Position numbers and translations under genes: made by a program. This document shows, one piece after another, positions 7,371-16,413 of a stretch of DNA of 32,053 bases. How positions within the stretch are numbered: position 1 is the first letter of the stretch; each line of letters opens with the position of its first letter. The DNA is taken from contig NZTO01000013.1 of NCBI GenBank assembly GCA_002703375.1, positions 19,762-51,814 of the forward strand, written 5' to 3'. This stretch comes from Fidelibacterota bacterium (GTDB lineage Bacteria; Fidelibacterota; Marinisomatia; SCGC-AAA003-L08; GCA-002704045). Below the pieces are notes generated by a model. The model searched no databases, was not told where the DNA came from, and saw only the letters and a program-made list of their open reading frames with translations.

Positions 7371-8121
7371 AATATTGGAAATAATCATTTTAATAATTGC
7401 AGCATTTTTTAGTTCAACTGTTTCTGCTTTTCTAGGAATGGGAGGAGGTATTATCCTTTTAGGTATTATGGCATTATTTATTCCAAATGGTTTTATGGTC
7501 ATTGCTATTCATGGATTGATCCAATTAATTAGTAATTCAACAAGAACATATATTTTTAAGAAAAATATTAAAAAAGATATAATTAAAGAATTTATTTTTG
7601 GAGCAATAGTTGGTTCGATAGCATCAATATTTATAATACTAATACTAATTAATTTTTACAAAGTACAATCAGCTTCTGAAATAAAAGTAGATTTTTTGAA
7701 GCCTTTAATTGGATTTTTTATTTTATGGTATTTGTTTTTTAAAAAATATAAACAAAAAAATACAAAATCTTTTTTTAAAGTAGGTTTCATAAGCGGTTTG
7801 ACATCGATTTTCATTGGGGCAACAGGGCCATTGATAGCTCCATTTTTTTTAAAAAAAAAATTGCTTAAGGAAGAAATAATTGCAAATAAAGCTGCATGTC
7901 AGGTGATTACACATTTGACTAAAATTCCTATATTCATTTATTTTTTTAATGTTAATTATTTTAAAGAATATTTAATATTAATTCCATTATTTTTTTCAGT
8001 ATTTATAGGTACAAATTTTGGTAAAAAAATATTGAAAAATATACCAGAGTCACAATTTAAAAAAATATTTAAAATAGTATTGTTTGTAATAGCAGTAAGA
8101 TTAATTTTATCGCCACTATAA
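7351..8121 (+). CDS. TauE/SafE-like sulfite exporter family membrane protein
   Basis: Polytopic; SAFLGMGGGIILLGIMALFIP and GFISGLTSIFIGATGPLIAPFFL repeats. Start uncertain (TTG 7351 or TTG 7375). Confidence 0.75.
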   Translation: MVSALGKILEIIILIIAAFFSSTVSAFLGMGGGIILLGIMALFIPNGFMVIAIHGLIQLISNSTRTYIFKKNIKKDIIKEFIFGAIVGSIASIFIILILINFYKVQSASEIKVDFLKPLIGFFILWYLFFKKYKQKNTKSFFKVGFISGLTSIFIGATGPLIAPFFLKKKLLKEEIIANKAACQVITHLTKIPIFIYFFNVNYFKEYLILIPLFFSVFIGTNFGKKILKNIPESQFKKIFKIVLFVIAVRLILSPL

Positions 8122-8172
8122 ATTTCATTATAAATTATTAAAAATATATTAAAACTAAGAAATTAATGTTTT

Positions 8173-8946
8173 TTAAACTAATACAGATTCGCTTTGCTTG
8201 ATAATTGATTTGTGAACTGAATCCCAGAATTTTATTCTTGATTCAATTGCATTTATTGCAGTATCATAAGCATCTTCTATCTTAGTTTGATTATTTTTAC
8301 AAATAGAATTCATAAGATTAAGTGCCATTGGACCATGCTTTATATCATCAACTTCTATGTGTCTATTTATATAATAATAAAAAGTTGGACAATCATCATT
8401 TTTCACACCTAACTTTTCAAGAATTGATAGAAACATTTTAGGTATTATGGTTTCTCTACCAAAAGTAAATGCTGAGGCAATAATATGAATTTTTTCAGAT
8501 TCGATGTAGCTAAAAGTATTTTTTATGAATTCTTTTGCTGAATTAGGTATTGATAAATCCAATGCTGTTTCAATACCATAATTTTTAACAACATCTATAA
8601 AAAGCTTAGACTTTGAAGTATCTGCTCCAATTTCTTCCATCGCGTATTGATAAATTTCAAAATGGCTCAAATATTTTCCTGCAATTAGACTACTGTCAGA
8701 TTCTTCTTCCAAAACTATTTCATTAATAAATCTGCGTAAATTCCCGTTTGAATTTGGATACCAAGGGAAATTTGATGGTGCTATGAAGTGTTGTAAATAT
8801 TTGACAAGTGACATAAAGTCCCAAACTGAGTAAATATGATGTTCTACAAAACACTTTAAGTCTTCTAAAGTCTGTATGGAATCATATATTGGATGATTGT
8901 TTAATTTATATTGTAAGTCGTTTATTTTTTTATCTTCAGAAAACAT
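8173..8946 (-). CDS. DUF3050 family protein (heme-oxygenase-like fold expected)
   Basis: NHPIYDSIQTLEDLKCFVEHHIYSVWDFMSLVKYLQ, INEIVLEEESD...LSHFEIYQYAMEEIGAD, YYYINRHIEVDDIKHGPMAL. Confidence 0.75.
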   Translation of the reverse strand: MFSEDKKINDLQYKLNNHPIYDSIQTLEDLKCFVEHHIYSVWDFMSLVKYLQHFIAPSNFPWYPNSNGNLRRFINEIVLEEESDSSLIAGKYLSHFEIYQYAMEEIGADTSKSKLFIDVVKNYGIETALDLSIPNSAKEFIKNTFSYIESEKIHIIASAFTFGRETIIPKMFLSILEKLGVKNDDCPTFYYYINRHIEVDDIKHGPMALNLMNSICKNNQTKIEDAYDTAINAIESRIKFWDSVHKSIIKQSESVLV

Positions 8947-9150
8947 AATAATGTATTTTTTAAGTAATATAATTTACTATAATTTTTAATAATCAATTGA
9001 ATAAAAACTAAAGCAAAACTAAATTTTAAGATAAAAGTAAAAATAATATAAATATGATTTTTTCGTCAAATTAATATTTATAACAATACTAATATAAAAT
9101 ATTATATTGAAGATGTAAAAAACAAAAAAAAATTATATTATTAAAAATAA

Positions 9151-9810
9151 ATGATCTATGATTTCTCATATTTTTTTTCTAATCAAATGAAAGCTTTGCT
9201 TCATTGTAATGAAAAAAAACAGCAATTATCAGGTATTTTGAATGAGCTTAATATTAAATCAAAAAAAATAGCTGTTCCTGAGCAAATTCATTCAAATAAT
9301 GTCCAACTAATAAATGAAAATGGTACATTTATAAATAATGATGGATTAGTAACTACAAACCAAAAACTAATTTTATCTATTAAGGTTGCTGATTGTGTGC
9401 CTATTTTTTTACAGGATCAAAAAAATAATACGTTTGGTTTGGTTCATTCAGGTTGGAGAGGTACAGCAGGTAATATTGTTAAATGCGCCATAGAAAAAAT
9501 GATTTTAGTACAATCAAACGTAAAAGATATAAAGGTATTTTTAGGGCCCTCAATTAAGTCTTGTTGTTATGAAGTTGATTATAAAGTTGCAAAGAAATTT
9601 AGTAAAATTTCTAAAATTAAAATAAATGAAAATAAATGGATGCTTGATTTACACAAAGAAATTAAAAAAAATCTCATGCAACTAGGTATTTTAGAATTAA
9701 ATATTAAGTCTTCAGAAATATGTACTTTTGATCAACAAGATTGCCACAGTTTCAGAAGAAATGGGAAATTTGCAGGAAGAATGGTAGCATTCATGGGTAT
9801 TTTAAAATGA
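9151..9810 (+). CDS. pgeF: Purine nucleoside phosphorylase / polyphenol oxidase (YfiH family)
   Basis: PEQIHSNNV, DGLVTT, SIKVADCVPIFL, GLVHSGWRGTAGNIV, GPSIKSCCYEVD, DCHSFRRNGKFAGRM. Confidence 0.9.
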   Translation: MIYDFSYFFSNQMKALLHCNEKKQQLSGILNELNIKSKKIAVPEQIHSNNVQLINENGTFINNDGLVTTNQKLILSIKVADCVPIFLQDQKNNTFGLVHSGWRGTAGNIVKCAIEKMILVQSNVKDIKVFLGPSIKSCCYEVDYKVAKKFSKISKIKINENKWMLDLHKEIKKNLMQLGILELNIKSSEICTFDQQDCHSFRRNGKFAGRMVAFMGILK

Positions 9811-10574
9811 CTATTTTTGATAGTATTCTTTTAGGTTTCATACAAGCTTTAACTGAATTTTTACCTATAAGTAGTTCTGGTCATCTTGTTTTAACTCAAA
9901 AAATTTTAGGATACAATTTGAATAATCTTATTTTTGAGGTTATTTTACATTTTGGAACATTATTTAGTATAATAATTTTTTTTTGGAATGATTTAAAAAC
10001 AATATTTTTAAATTTTATTTTAAATGATAAAAAAACTAAACAATTTATCATTAAAATTATTATTGCAACATTACCTGCTTCAATTGTGGGACTCCTTTTT
10101 AAAGATAAATTTATTTATTTTTTCAACGATTTGATATCAATTAGTATAGCATTTTTTTTTACAGGCCTAATATTATTTTCTACAAAATTTATAAAAAAAA
10201 ATAATGCTAAACTAAGTTTTGCGATTGCTTTTTTTGTAGGCATAGCTCAAGTTTTTGCATTATTTCCAGGAATTTCTAGGTCAGGGATTACTATTGCTAC
10301 TAGTTTAATTTTAGGAGTTGACAGAAAAGAGTCAGCAAGGTTCTCTTTTATATTAGCCATACCTATCCTTCTGGGTGCTAGTATTTTACAGTTTAAAGAA
10401 ATTTTAATGCTTGAAGAGTTTCCTATTTATGAATCGAGTTTTGGTTTTATAAGTGCTTTATTTTTTGGTTTAGTTATGATCAAAATATTATTTAATATAG
10501 TTTATAACAACTATTTTTGGATTTTTTCTTTTTATTGTTTCTTTATATCAATAATAACATTTTTAATAAGGTAA
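9807..10574 (+). CDS. uppP: Undecaprenyl-diphosphatase
   Basis: MTIFDSILLGFIQALTEFLPISSSGHLVL, FPGISRSGITIATSLILGVDRKESARFSF. ATG overlaps the pgeF stop (ATGA). Confidence 0.92.
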   Translation: MTIFDSILLGFIQALTEFLPISSSGHLVLTQKILGYNLNNLIFEVILHFGTLFSIIIFFWNDLKTIFLNFILNDKKTKQFIIKIIIATLPASIVGLLFKDKFIYFFNDLISISIAFFFTGLILFSTKFIKKNNAKLSFAIAFFVGIAQVFALFPGISRSGITIATSLILGVDRKESARFSFILAIPILLGASILQFKEILMLEEFPIYESSFGFISALFFGLVMIKILFNIVYNNYFWIFSFYCFFISIITFLIR

Positions 10575-10581
10575 AACTACT

Positions 10582-11556
10582 ATTTCTTCAATAAAATATA
10601 GTCAATTAATTAAACGAATTAGATCAAATGAAGTTGATCCAGTTTATACTTTATCAGGATCAGATATTTTTTTACAGGATTTTTTTATCAAGGAGTTAAG
10701 TAAATCTTTTTTAGAGGACTCAAATCAAAGATATCATTATTCATTAGATATTGATCTTGCAAAAGATTTATTATCAGAATTATATAATCAGAGTTTATTT
10801 ATCACAAGAAGAATTTTTTTTGTGAGAAATTTAAATAAAGCTGGAAAGAATCAATCTGAATTATTGGAATATGTTGAAAATCCAGATTTAAATAATTGCG
10901 TTATTTTTGTTGATGAAGATTTTTATTCAAAAAGCAAAATATTTCATCAAATAAGTAAAATATCAACTTCGGTGAACGTCTCTCCTCCTTATACAAATAA
11001 AATTAAAGAATGGGTAATTTACATATTAAAATTAAAAGGTTATAGAATTGATCAAAATGACTTGAAAAAAATAATCGAAATTTATGGAGATTCAATTGGA
11101 TCTGTAATTAATGAAATAGAAAAATTAAATTTAATAAATAACGGAAGTAAAGATTTAAAATTGAACGATTATTATTTTGAAAATAAAAGTTCTAGAGAAT
11201 TTTTTTTATGGAACATTATTGATTATTTAGGTTATAAAAATATAAAGGAAGTTCTTATCATATATGAATCATTAATTAATCACGGTTATTCAAATTCACA
11301 AATTTTAATAAAATTATTCAACTTTTTTGAAATGTTGTGTATTTTCAAAAGCGGTCATAGTTTGGATAGCTCGAATTTTAATAAAATAATAATGAATAGG
11401 TTGATTACTTATAATAAAAAATTTACTAACAAAGAATTAGAAAATATTTTAATAGAATTAAGAAACATAGATCTCAAAATAAAATCAACTTCAATTAATC
11501 ATAAACTTCTTTTCCAGCTATTTTTTTCGAATATATGTAAAGGTGTTTATGTATAA
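10582..11556 (+). CDS. holA: DNA polymerase III subunit delta; probable ATT start (the supplied ORF starts at internal GTG 10822)
   Basis: In-frame extension upstream of 10822 reads ISSIKYSQLIKRIRSNEVDPVYTLSGSDIFLQDFFIKELSKSFL..., typical HolA N-terminus. In-frame stop at 10567-10569; no ATG/GTG/TTG between it and 10822. Confidence 0.8.
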   Translation: MSSIKYSQLIKRIRSNEVDPVYTLSGSDIFLQDFFIKELSKSFLEDSNQRYHYSLDIDLAKDLLSELYNQSLFITRRIFFVRNLNKAGKNQSELLEYVENPDLNNCVIFVDEDFYSKSKIFHQISKISTSVNVSPPYTNKIKEWVIYILKLKGYRIDQNDLKKIIEIYGDSIGSVINEIEKLNLINNGSKDLKLNDYYFENKSSREFFLWNIIDYLGYKNIKEVLIIYESLINHGYSNSQILIKLFNFFEMLCIFKSGHSLDSSNFNKIIMNRLITYNKKFTNKELENILIELRNIDLKIKSTSINHKLLFQLFFSNICKGVYV

Positions 11557-12124
11557 TTTTAAAAAAACTGACGAAGAATTAATTGTTCAATTTCAACAAG
11601 GTAATATTGGAGCTTTCAATGAATTGGTTCAAAGATATAAAGATAAATTATTAAACTATGTTTATTATTATTTCAATGACCTTGATACAGCTGAAGATAT
11701 TGTACAGGATACGTTTTTAAAATTGTACACACATAAAAATTCTTATAAAGAAGTAGCTAAATTTTCAACTTGGATTTACACTATTGCAGGTAATTTATCA
11801 AAGACAGAATTAAGAAAAAGAAAACGTAGAAAAACATTTTCTATGTCTGATTACACTAAAGATGATTTTGATTTAATAATTAAAAGCAAAGATGTATCGC
11901 CTGATCAAAAGCATGATAATGCTGAAAATTTAAAAAAGTTAAAATATGGTTTGAAAAAATTATCTTTAGATTTTAAAACTGTTTTAATTTTAAGAGATAT
12001 TCAGGAACTTTCTTATGAAACGATTAGTAACATCACTAATATGCCTTTAGGAACAGTAAAATCAAGAATTAATAGAGCTAGAATAAAATTGTATGAGTTG
12101 ATCAAAGAGGAAGGAGACAATTGA
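11549..12124 (+). CDS. RNA polymerase ECF-type sigma-70 factor
   Basis: ALFNELVQRYKDK-like region (AFNELVQRYKDKLLNYVYYYFNDLDTAEDIVQDTFLKLY), sigma-4 LSYETISNITNMPLGTVKSRINRARIKLYELI. Confidence 0.93.
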   Translation: MYNFKKTDEELIVQFQQGNIGAFNELVQRYKDKLLNYVYYYFNDLDTAEDIVQDTFLKLYTHKNSYKEVAKFSTWIYTIAGNLSKTELRKRKRRKTFSMSDYTKDDFDLIIKSKDVSPDQKHDNAENLKKLKYGLKKLSLDFKTVLILRDIQELSYETISNITNMPLGTVKSRINRARIKLYELIKEEGDN

Positions 12125-12207
12125 GGCTGAATAAACTGTTACTAATTTGAAGAAAAAACAATTGAATATTTACATAATGAATTTGAGTAAAATAAAAGAA
12201 AATTATT

Positions 12208-12226
12208 TTTGTAGAAACTCTACAAA
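12208..12226. promoter_or_regulatory. Perfect dyad TTTGTAGA-AAC-TCTACAAA just upstream of the putative anti-sigma gene
   Basis: 8-bp perfect arms, 3-nt spacer, 16 nt before ATG 12243. Confidence 0.45.
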
Positions 12227-12242
12227 CTAAAAAAGGAATTAT

Positions 12243-12980
12243 ATGCCTGATAAATTAACTAAAGAACAAATAGCAGATATAAATAAATATTTATCGCTTT
12301 TGAAAAATATTGAAAAAGTAAAAACGTCAAAACATTTTTTATCTAAACTAGATAGTAAAATATATGAATTTAACAACAAATCAAAATTTTGGGATAATAT
12401 TAAAAGTTTAAATATCATTTTTCATAAACCAAAAATAGCTTTTGTTTATTCAATTGCTATCATCATTTCTTTATTTTCTTTTTATTCCATTTCTAATATA
12501 AATAATACAAACTATAATAAATTAAATGACAAAATAGCACAAGAATTAAATAAAAGTAAAACGAGTAACAATCTAGTTAATAGTAGCAAAAATACCTCAG
12601 CTTCAAATAATTATGGCACATATATTGATGATGAGGTTGATGATTTAGCGTTAAACGAAAAAGAAAATAGATCTAATACTGCAAAAAAATATCAAAGAAT
12701 TCAACCTGTGAGTAATTCATCTATAAATTCAAATTTACAAAATTCCCAAAATAGTAACGAACTAATAGCTTCAACTAGAAAAGTTAAAAATTTTATAAAT
12801 GATGATGAGCTCATTCATGATTATTTTAGTAAAAATGAATATTTTAGTAATAGAAAAGATTCTTTATTAAATGAACTAAAAAATACAAATGATCTTAAAT
12901 CTTATTTTCAAATAAAAGAACAGATCAAAAATGATTCTTTAAAACTTTTGAAATATTTAAATAATTTTCAGAAAAAATAA
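12243..12980 (+). CDS. Putative anti-sigma factor / single-TM hypothetical protein
   Basis: Directly downstream of the ECF sigma gene; N-terminal LLKNIEKVKTSKHFLSKLDSKI, one TM (IAFVYSIAIIISLFSFYSI), low-complexity Asn/Ser-rich extracytoplasmic part. Confidence 0.55.
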   Translation: MPDKLTKEQIADINKYLSLLKNIEKVKTSKHFLSKLDSKIYEFNNKSKFWDNIKSLNIIFHKPKIAFVYSIAIIISLFSFYSISNINNTNYNKLNDKIAQELNKSKTSNNLVNSSKNTSASNNYGTYIDDEVDDLALNEKENRSNTAKKYQRIQPVSNSSINSNLQNSQNSNELIASTRKVKNFINDDELIHDYFSKNEYFSNRKDSLLNELKNTNDLKSYFQIKEQIKNDSLKLLKYLNNFQKK

Positions 12981-13034
12981 ACTTGTAAAAAGTTTATAGT
13001 TTCTAATAGATCAAATATTTAACTAAATTCCAGA

Positions 13035-13709
13035 GTGAAAAATCAGTTCCATATAGTAACTATTTCATTTGTTTTATTAATTTGTATAATTACAATAACA
13101 AATTTAATTAACATTTCTGATTTTTATGTTAGTTTATTTATATTAGGCACTTCGTTTGTTGGCTTGTTTTTCACGATTAATGAAACTAAAAAAAATAACA
13201 TATTAGTAAAAAAATTATCAAGCGAAGCTATGCATGATGGCATGACAGGTTTATTGAATCATAGGTATTTTGAAAAAAGACTAAATGAAGAAATTGAAAG
13301 ATCAGAAAGATATCAACAAAATTTCTCTCTTCTTTTTTTAGATTTAGATAAATTCAAAAGAATAAATGATACGTATGGTCACCAATTTGGAGATCATGTT
13401 TTGAAACAAACTTCAAAAATCATTCAAAAATCTGTTAGAAATATTGATGTAGTTTCTAGATATGGTGGAGAGGAGTTTAGTGTAATATTAGTTAATGCAA
13501 ATAGAAATGATGCACATAAAACAGCAGAAAGAATAAGAAAAGAAATTGAGTTTAACGAATTTATCGATGGTGATGTAAAAGAAAAATTAACCATAAGTAT
13601 TGGCATAGGAATTTACCCAACAGATGCAAATAATTTTAATGGTATTATTAGTTTTTCTGATCGTAAAATGTATAAAGCAAAAAATGATGGAAGAAATTGT
13701 ATTAGATAA
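13035..13709 (+). CDS. Diguanylate cyclase (GGDEF domain) with two N-terminal TM helices; GTG start
   Basis: DGMTGLLNHRYFEKRL, DLDKFKRINDTYGHQFGD, RYGGEEFSVIL; RNID (RxxD I-site) five residues before GGEEF. Confidence 0.93.
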   Translation: MKNQFHIVTISFVLLICIITITNLINISDFYVSLFILGTSFVGLFFTINETKKNNILVKKLSSEAMHDGMTGLLNHRYFEKRLNEEIERSERYQQNFSLLFLDLDKFKRINDTYGHQFGDHVLKQTSKIIQKSVRNIDVVSRYGGEEFSVILVNANRNDAHKTAERIRKEIEFNEFIDGDVKEKLTISIGIGIYPTDANNFNGIISFSDRKMYKAKNDGRNCIR

Positions 13710-13725
13710 AATATAAGGAGCAAAA

Positions 13726-13923
13726 ATGGCAAAAAAACAAACGTTTGGAGATAAAACAAAAAAAGCCTCAGACAAGGCAAAGTCATACTTTAAAGTTGTT
13801 AGAACAACTAAAAATAGTAAAACCGAGGGTATAAGATTTAATGAAGAAATTCTATCAATACCAGCAGGAGAAAATCAGGATAATTTCATTAAAAAATTTT
13901 TAGAAAAAAATAATGTAAAATAA
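13726..13923 (+). CDS. Small basic protein, possibly DUF4295/bL38-like
   Basis: MAKKQTFGDKTKKASDKAKSYFKVVRTTKNSKTEGIRFNEEIL; good SD (aaggag) upstream. Confidence 0.6.
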   Translation: MAKKQTFGDKTKKASDKAKSYFKVVRTTKNSKTEGIRFNEEILSIPAGENQDNFIKKFLEKNNVK

Positions 13924-13940
13924 GATGCTTTTTGCAACTT

Positions 13941-15485
13941 ATGTATCTAATATTATTCTATATATTTATTGTAATTGGATTTTCTAATGAAAATCATGAT
14001 TCCAAAATAATTGACTTAATTATGAAGGGAGAATATGAACTTCTTTCTAATAATGCTGAAAATGCTAAATTCTTCTATGAAAAAATATTAGATATTGATT
14101 CCTCTTGTGCATTTGCATATTTAAGTTTATCTGAAATTAACCTTATTCAAAATGATTTATTAGAATACTCTAAGAGTTTATCTAGAGCATTTGAGTTAGA
14201 CAGTAGTAATGTGGAAGTTGGTATTATGTGTGCTAATGCATACATCATTAATAGTCAACTCGATAAAGCCGAATCTCACCTATTAAATTTGAATGAACTC
14301 TTTCCTAATAATAATGAAATCAATTTTACTTTAATCGAACTTTATAAAATATCCAAACAATGGTTAAAGTTAATCAATTTAAATTTAAAATTATTTGAAA
14401 TTAATTTTCATAAAAAATATATAGATGATGCTGTCGAAATAAGTATTTTAACAGATAATGAGAAATTAACAATCGATAAGCTTACAAGTTTATTAATTGA
14501 AAATTATTACAACGTAGATTTATTTGACGGATATTTAAAATTAATCTACAGTGAGCAGCTCTATGAAGAAGCAAAAAATACTCTCTTAGTATTAACTAAA
14601 AAAGATTCTAATAATAAAAGTTATCAATTAATTCTAGCAGAAATCTATGCATATTTAAATGAATTTAAAGAATCTAAAAATATTTTAAATCCAATAATAG
14701 ACAGTTTAGATTTGAACTCTAGTTTATACAAGTTACTATTAATTACTTATTCAAATTTATCAGATTACAACACAATATTAAAATTTAGTGAGAACTATAT
14801 AAATTTATTTCCAAAAGATAAAGATGGTTATGAAAATAAAGCGATAGCACTTTTAAAAATGAAAAAAAATAATGAATTAGTTAATTTTTTAGAATTAGCA
14901 AAATCAAAATTTCCAACTAATATTTTTTTCAAACATCTCCTTGGTGATATTTACAATAGTGAAAAAAAATATCAAGAAGCAGAATTAGAGTATTTGAGTG
15001 CTCTGAAACTTACTGCAGGAAATAAAATAATAAGGAATTCTCTTTTAACGTTGTATGAATCAAAAAAAAACTATTCAAAGTCAGACAGTATTTTTCAAGT
15101 TTTAATGTCTGAAGATGAGAATGATGCCTTGACATTAAACAATTATGCTTATAGTTTATGTGAAAGAGATATTGATCACACCAATATAAATTATGCACTA
15201 GAATTATCAAAAAAAGCGGTAGACATAGATCCATTGAATGCAGCTTATCTCGATACGATGGGTTGGATATATTATAAAAAAGGGGATTATATGAATGCGG
15301 AGAATTTTATAAAAAATAGTATAGAAATTGATAAAAATAATGCTGTTGTACTCGAACATTTAGCTGAGATTTATATTAAAAAAAATGAGATCAATATAGC
15401 TTTAAAATATTTCAGATTAGCTTTAAAAAATGATCCTAATAATTATCAAACAAAAACAAAAATTCTAAAATATGAAAACCGTTAG
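13941..15485 (+). CDS. TPR repeat protein
   Basis: Repeated TPR units, e.g. AYLDTMGWIYYKKGDYMNAENFIKNSIEIDKNNAVVLEHLAEIYIKKNEINIALKYFRLALKNDPNN. Confidence 0.85.
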   Translation: MYLILFYIFIVIGFSNENHDSKIIDLIMKGEYELLSNNAENAKFFYEKILDIDSSCAFAYLSLSEINLIQNDLLEYSKSLSRAFELDSSNVEVGIMCANAYIINSQLDKAESHLLNLNELFPNNNEINFTLIELYKISKQWLKLINLNLKLFEINFHKKYIDDAVEISILTDNEKLTIDKLTSLLIENYYNVDLFDGYLKLIYSEQLYEEAKNTLLVLTKKDSNNKSYQLILAEIYAYLNEFKESKNILNPIIDSLDLNSSLYKLLLITYSNLSDYNTILKFSENYINLFPKDKDGYENKAIALLKMKKNNELVNFLELAKSKFPTNIFFKHLLGDIYNSEKKYQEAELEYLSALKLTAGNKIIRNSLLTLYESKKNYSKSDSIFQVLMSEDENDALTLNNYAYSLCERDIDHTNINYALELSKKAVDIDPLNAAYLDTMGWIYYKKGDYMNAENFIKNSIEIDKNNAVVLEHLAEIYIKKNEINIALKYFRLALKNDPNNYQTKTKILKYENR

Positions 15486-16413
15486 TGTAATAATACCACT
15501 CTACAATGAGCAGGATTCTTTGAATGAATTATACTCTCAAATTCAAAAATCAGTTTCAGTTTATGATTATGAAATAATTTTTATTGATGATGGAAGTACA
15601 GATAAAAGTTGGGAAATTTTAAAAAAAATTTCAAATGAAAACTTTAGAGTCCAATTAATTAAATTTTATAATAATTTTGGTAAATCTGACGCATTGCAAG
15701 AAGGTTTTAAGTTAGCAAAAAATGAATATGTTATCACTATGGATGGGGATTTGCAAGATGATCCAAAAGAAATTCCCAATCTAATTAAAAAAATAGATGA
15801 AGGTTGGGATGTAGTCTCAGGTTGGAAAAAAAACCGTAAGGATCCAATAAATAAGACATTACCATCAAAAATCTTTAATGCAGTTACAAGTTTTTTTATT
15901 GGTTTGAGATTACATGATTATAATTGTGGATTAAAATGCTATAAAATAAAAGTTATTAAATCAATAAAACTTTATGGAGGATTGCATAGATATATACCTG
16001 CTATATGTTCACAAAAGGGATATAAAATATCTGAAATTGAAGTAAATCACAGAAAAAGAAAATTTGGAAAAACTAAATATGGTAATAAAAGATTTTTCGA
16101 TGGTTTTTTTGATTTAATTACTGTTTTGTTTCTGGGGAAATATACCAATCAACCCCTACATTTTTTTGGTTTTATTGGTTTATCGTCTTCATTAGCTGGA
16201 GTTTTAATTGAAACATATGTTTTATATTTAAAATACTTTAGAGGAGAACCCTTTCAGTTACATTTTGCTTTATTAATTTTAGGTGTATTATTTATTATTG
16301 TTGGAATACAATTTTTTTCTATTGGTTTAATTGGAGAAATGATTGTTGGTTCAATTAGTAATAATGACAAAAAAAGAATAGATCTAATTGTAAAAAATGA
16401 TTTTAAAAAATAA
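15472..16413 (+). CDS. Family 2 glycosyltransferase, DPM1/GtrB-like with two C-terminal TM helices
   Basis: VSVIIPLYNEQDSLNELY, IIFIDDGSTDKSW, VITMDGDLQDDPKEIP, HRKRKFGKTKYG, C-terminal hydrophobic hairpin. Confidence 0.9.
   Translation: MKTVSVIIPLYNEQDSLNELYSQIQKSVSVYDYEIIFIDDGSTDKSWEILKKISNENFRVQLIKFYNNFGKSDALQEGFKLAKNEYVITMDGDLQDDPKEIPNLIKKIDEGWDVVSGWKKNRKDPINKTLPSKIFNAVTSFFIGLRLHDYNCGLKCYKIKVIKSIKLYGGLHRYIPAICSQKGYKISEIEVNHRKRKFGKTKYGNKRFFDGFFDLITVLFLGKYTNQPLHFFGFIGLSSSLAGVLIETYVLYLKYFRGEPFQLHFALLILGVLFIIVGIQFFSIGLIGEMIVGSISNNDKKRIDLIVKNDFKK

Noticed and set aside
8947-9150. Possible small RNA in the divergent intergenic region before pgeF
   Set aside because: Very AT-rich, no stable stem or terminator visible; likely just divergent promoters.
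10822-11556. holA starting at GTG 10822 as in the ORF track
   Set aside because: Removes the conserved N-terminal YTLSGSDIFLQDFFIKEL region; the true start must be upstream.
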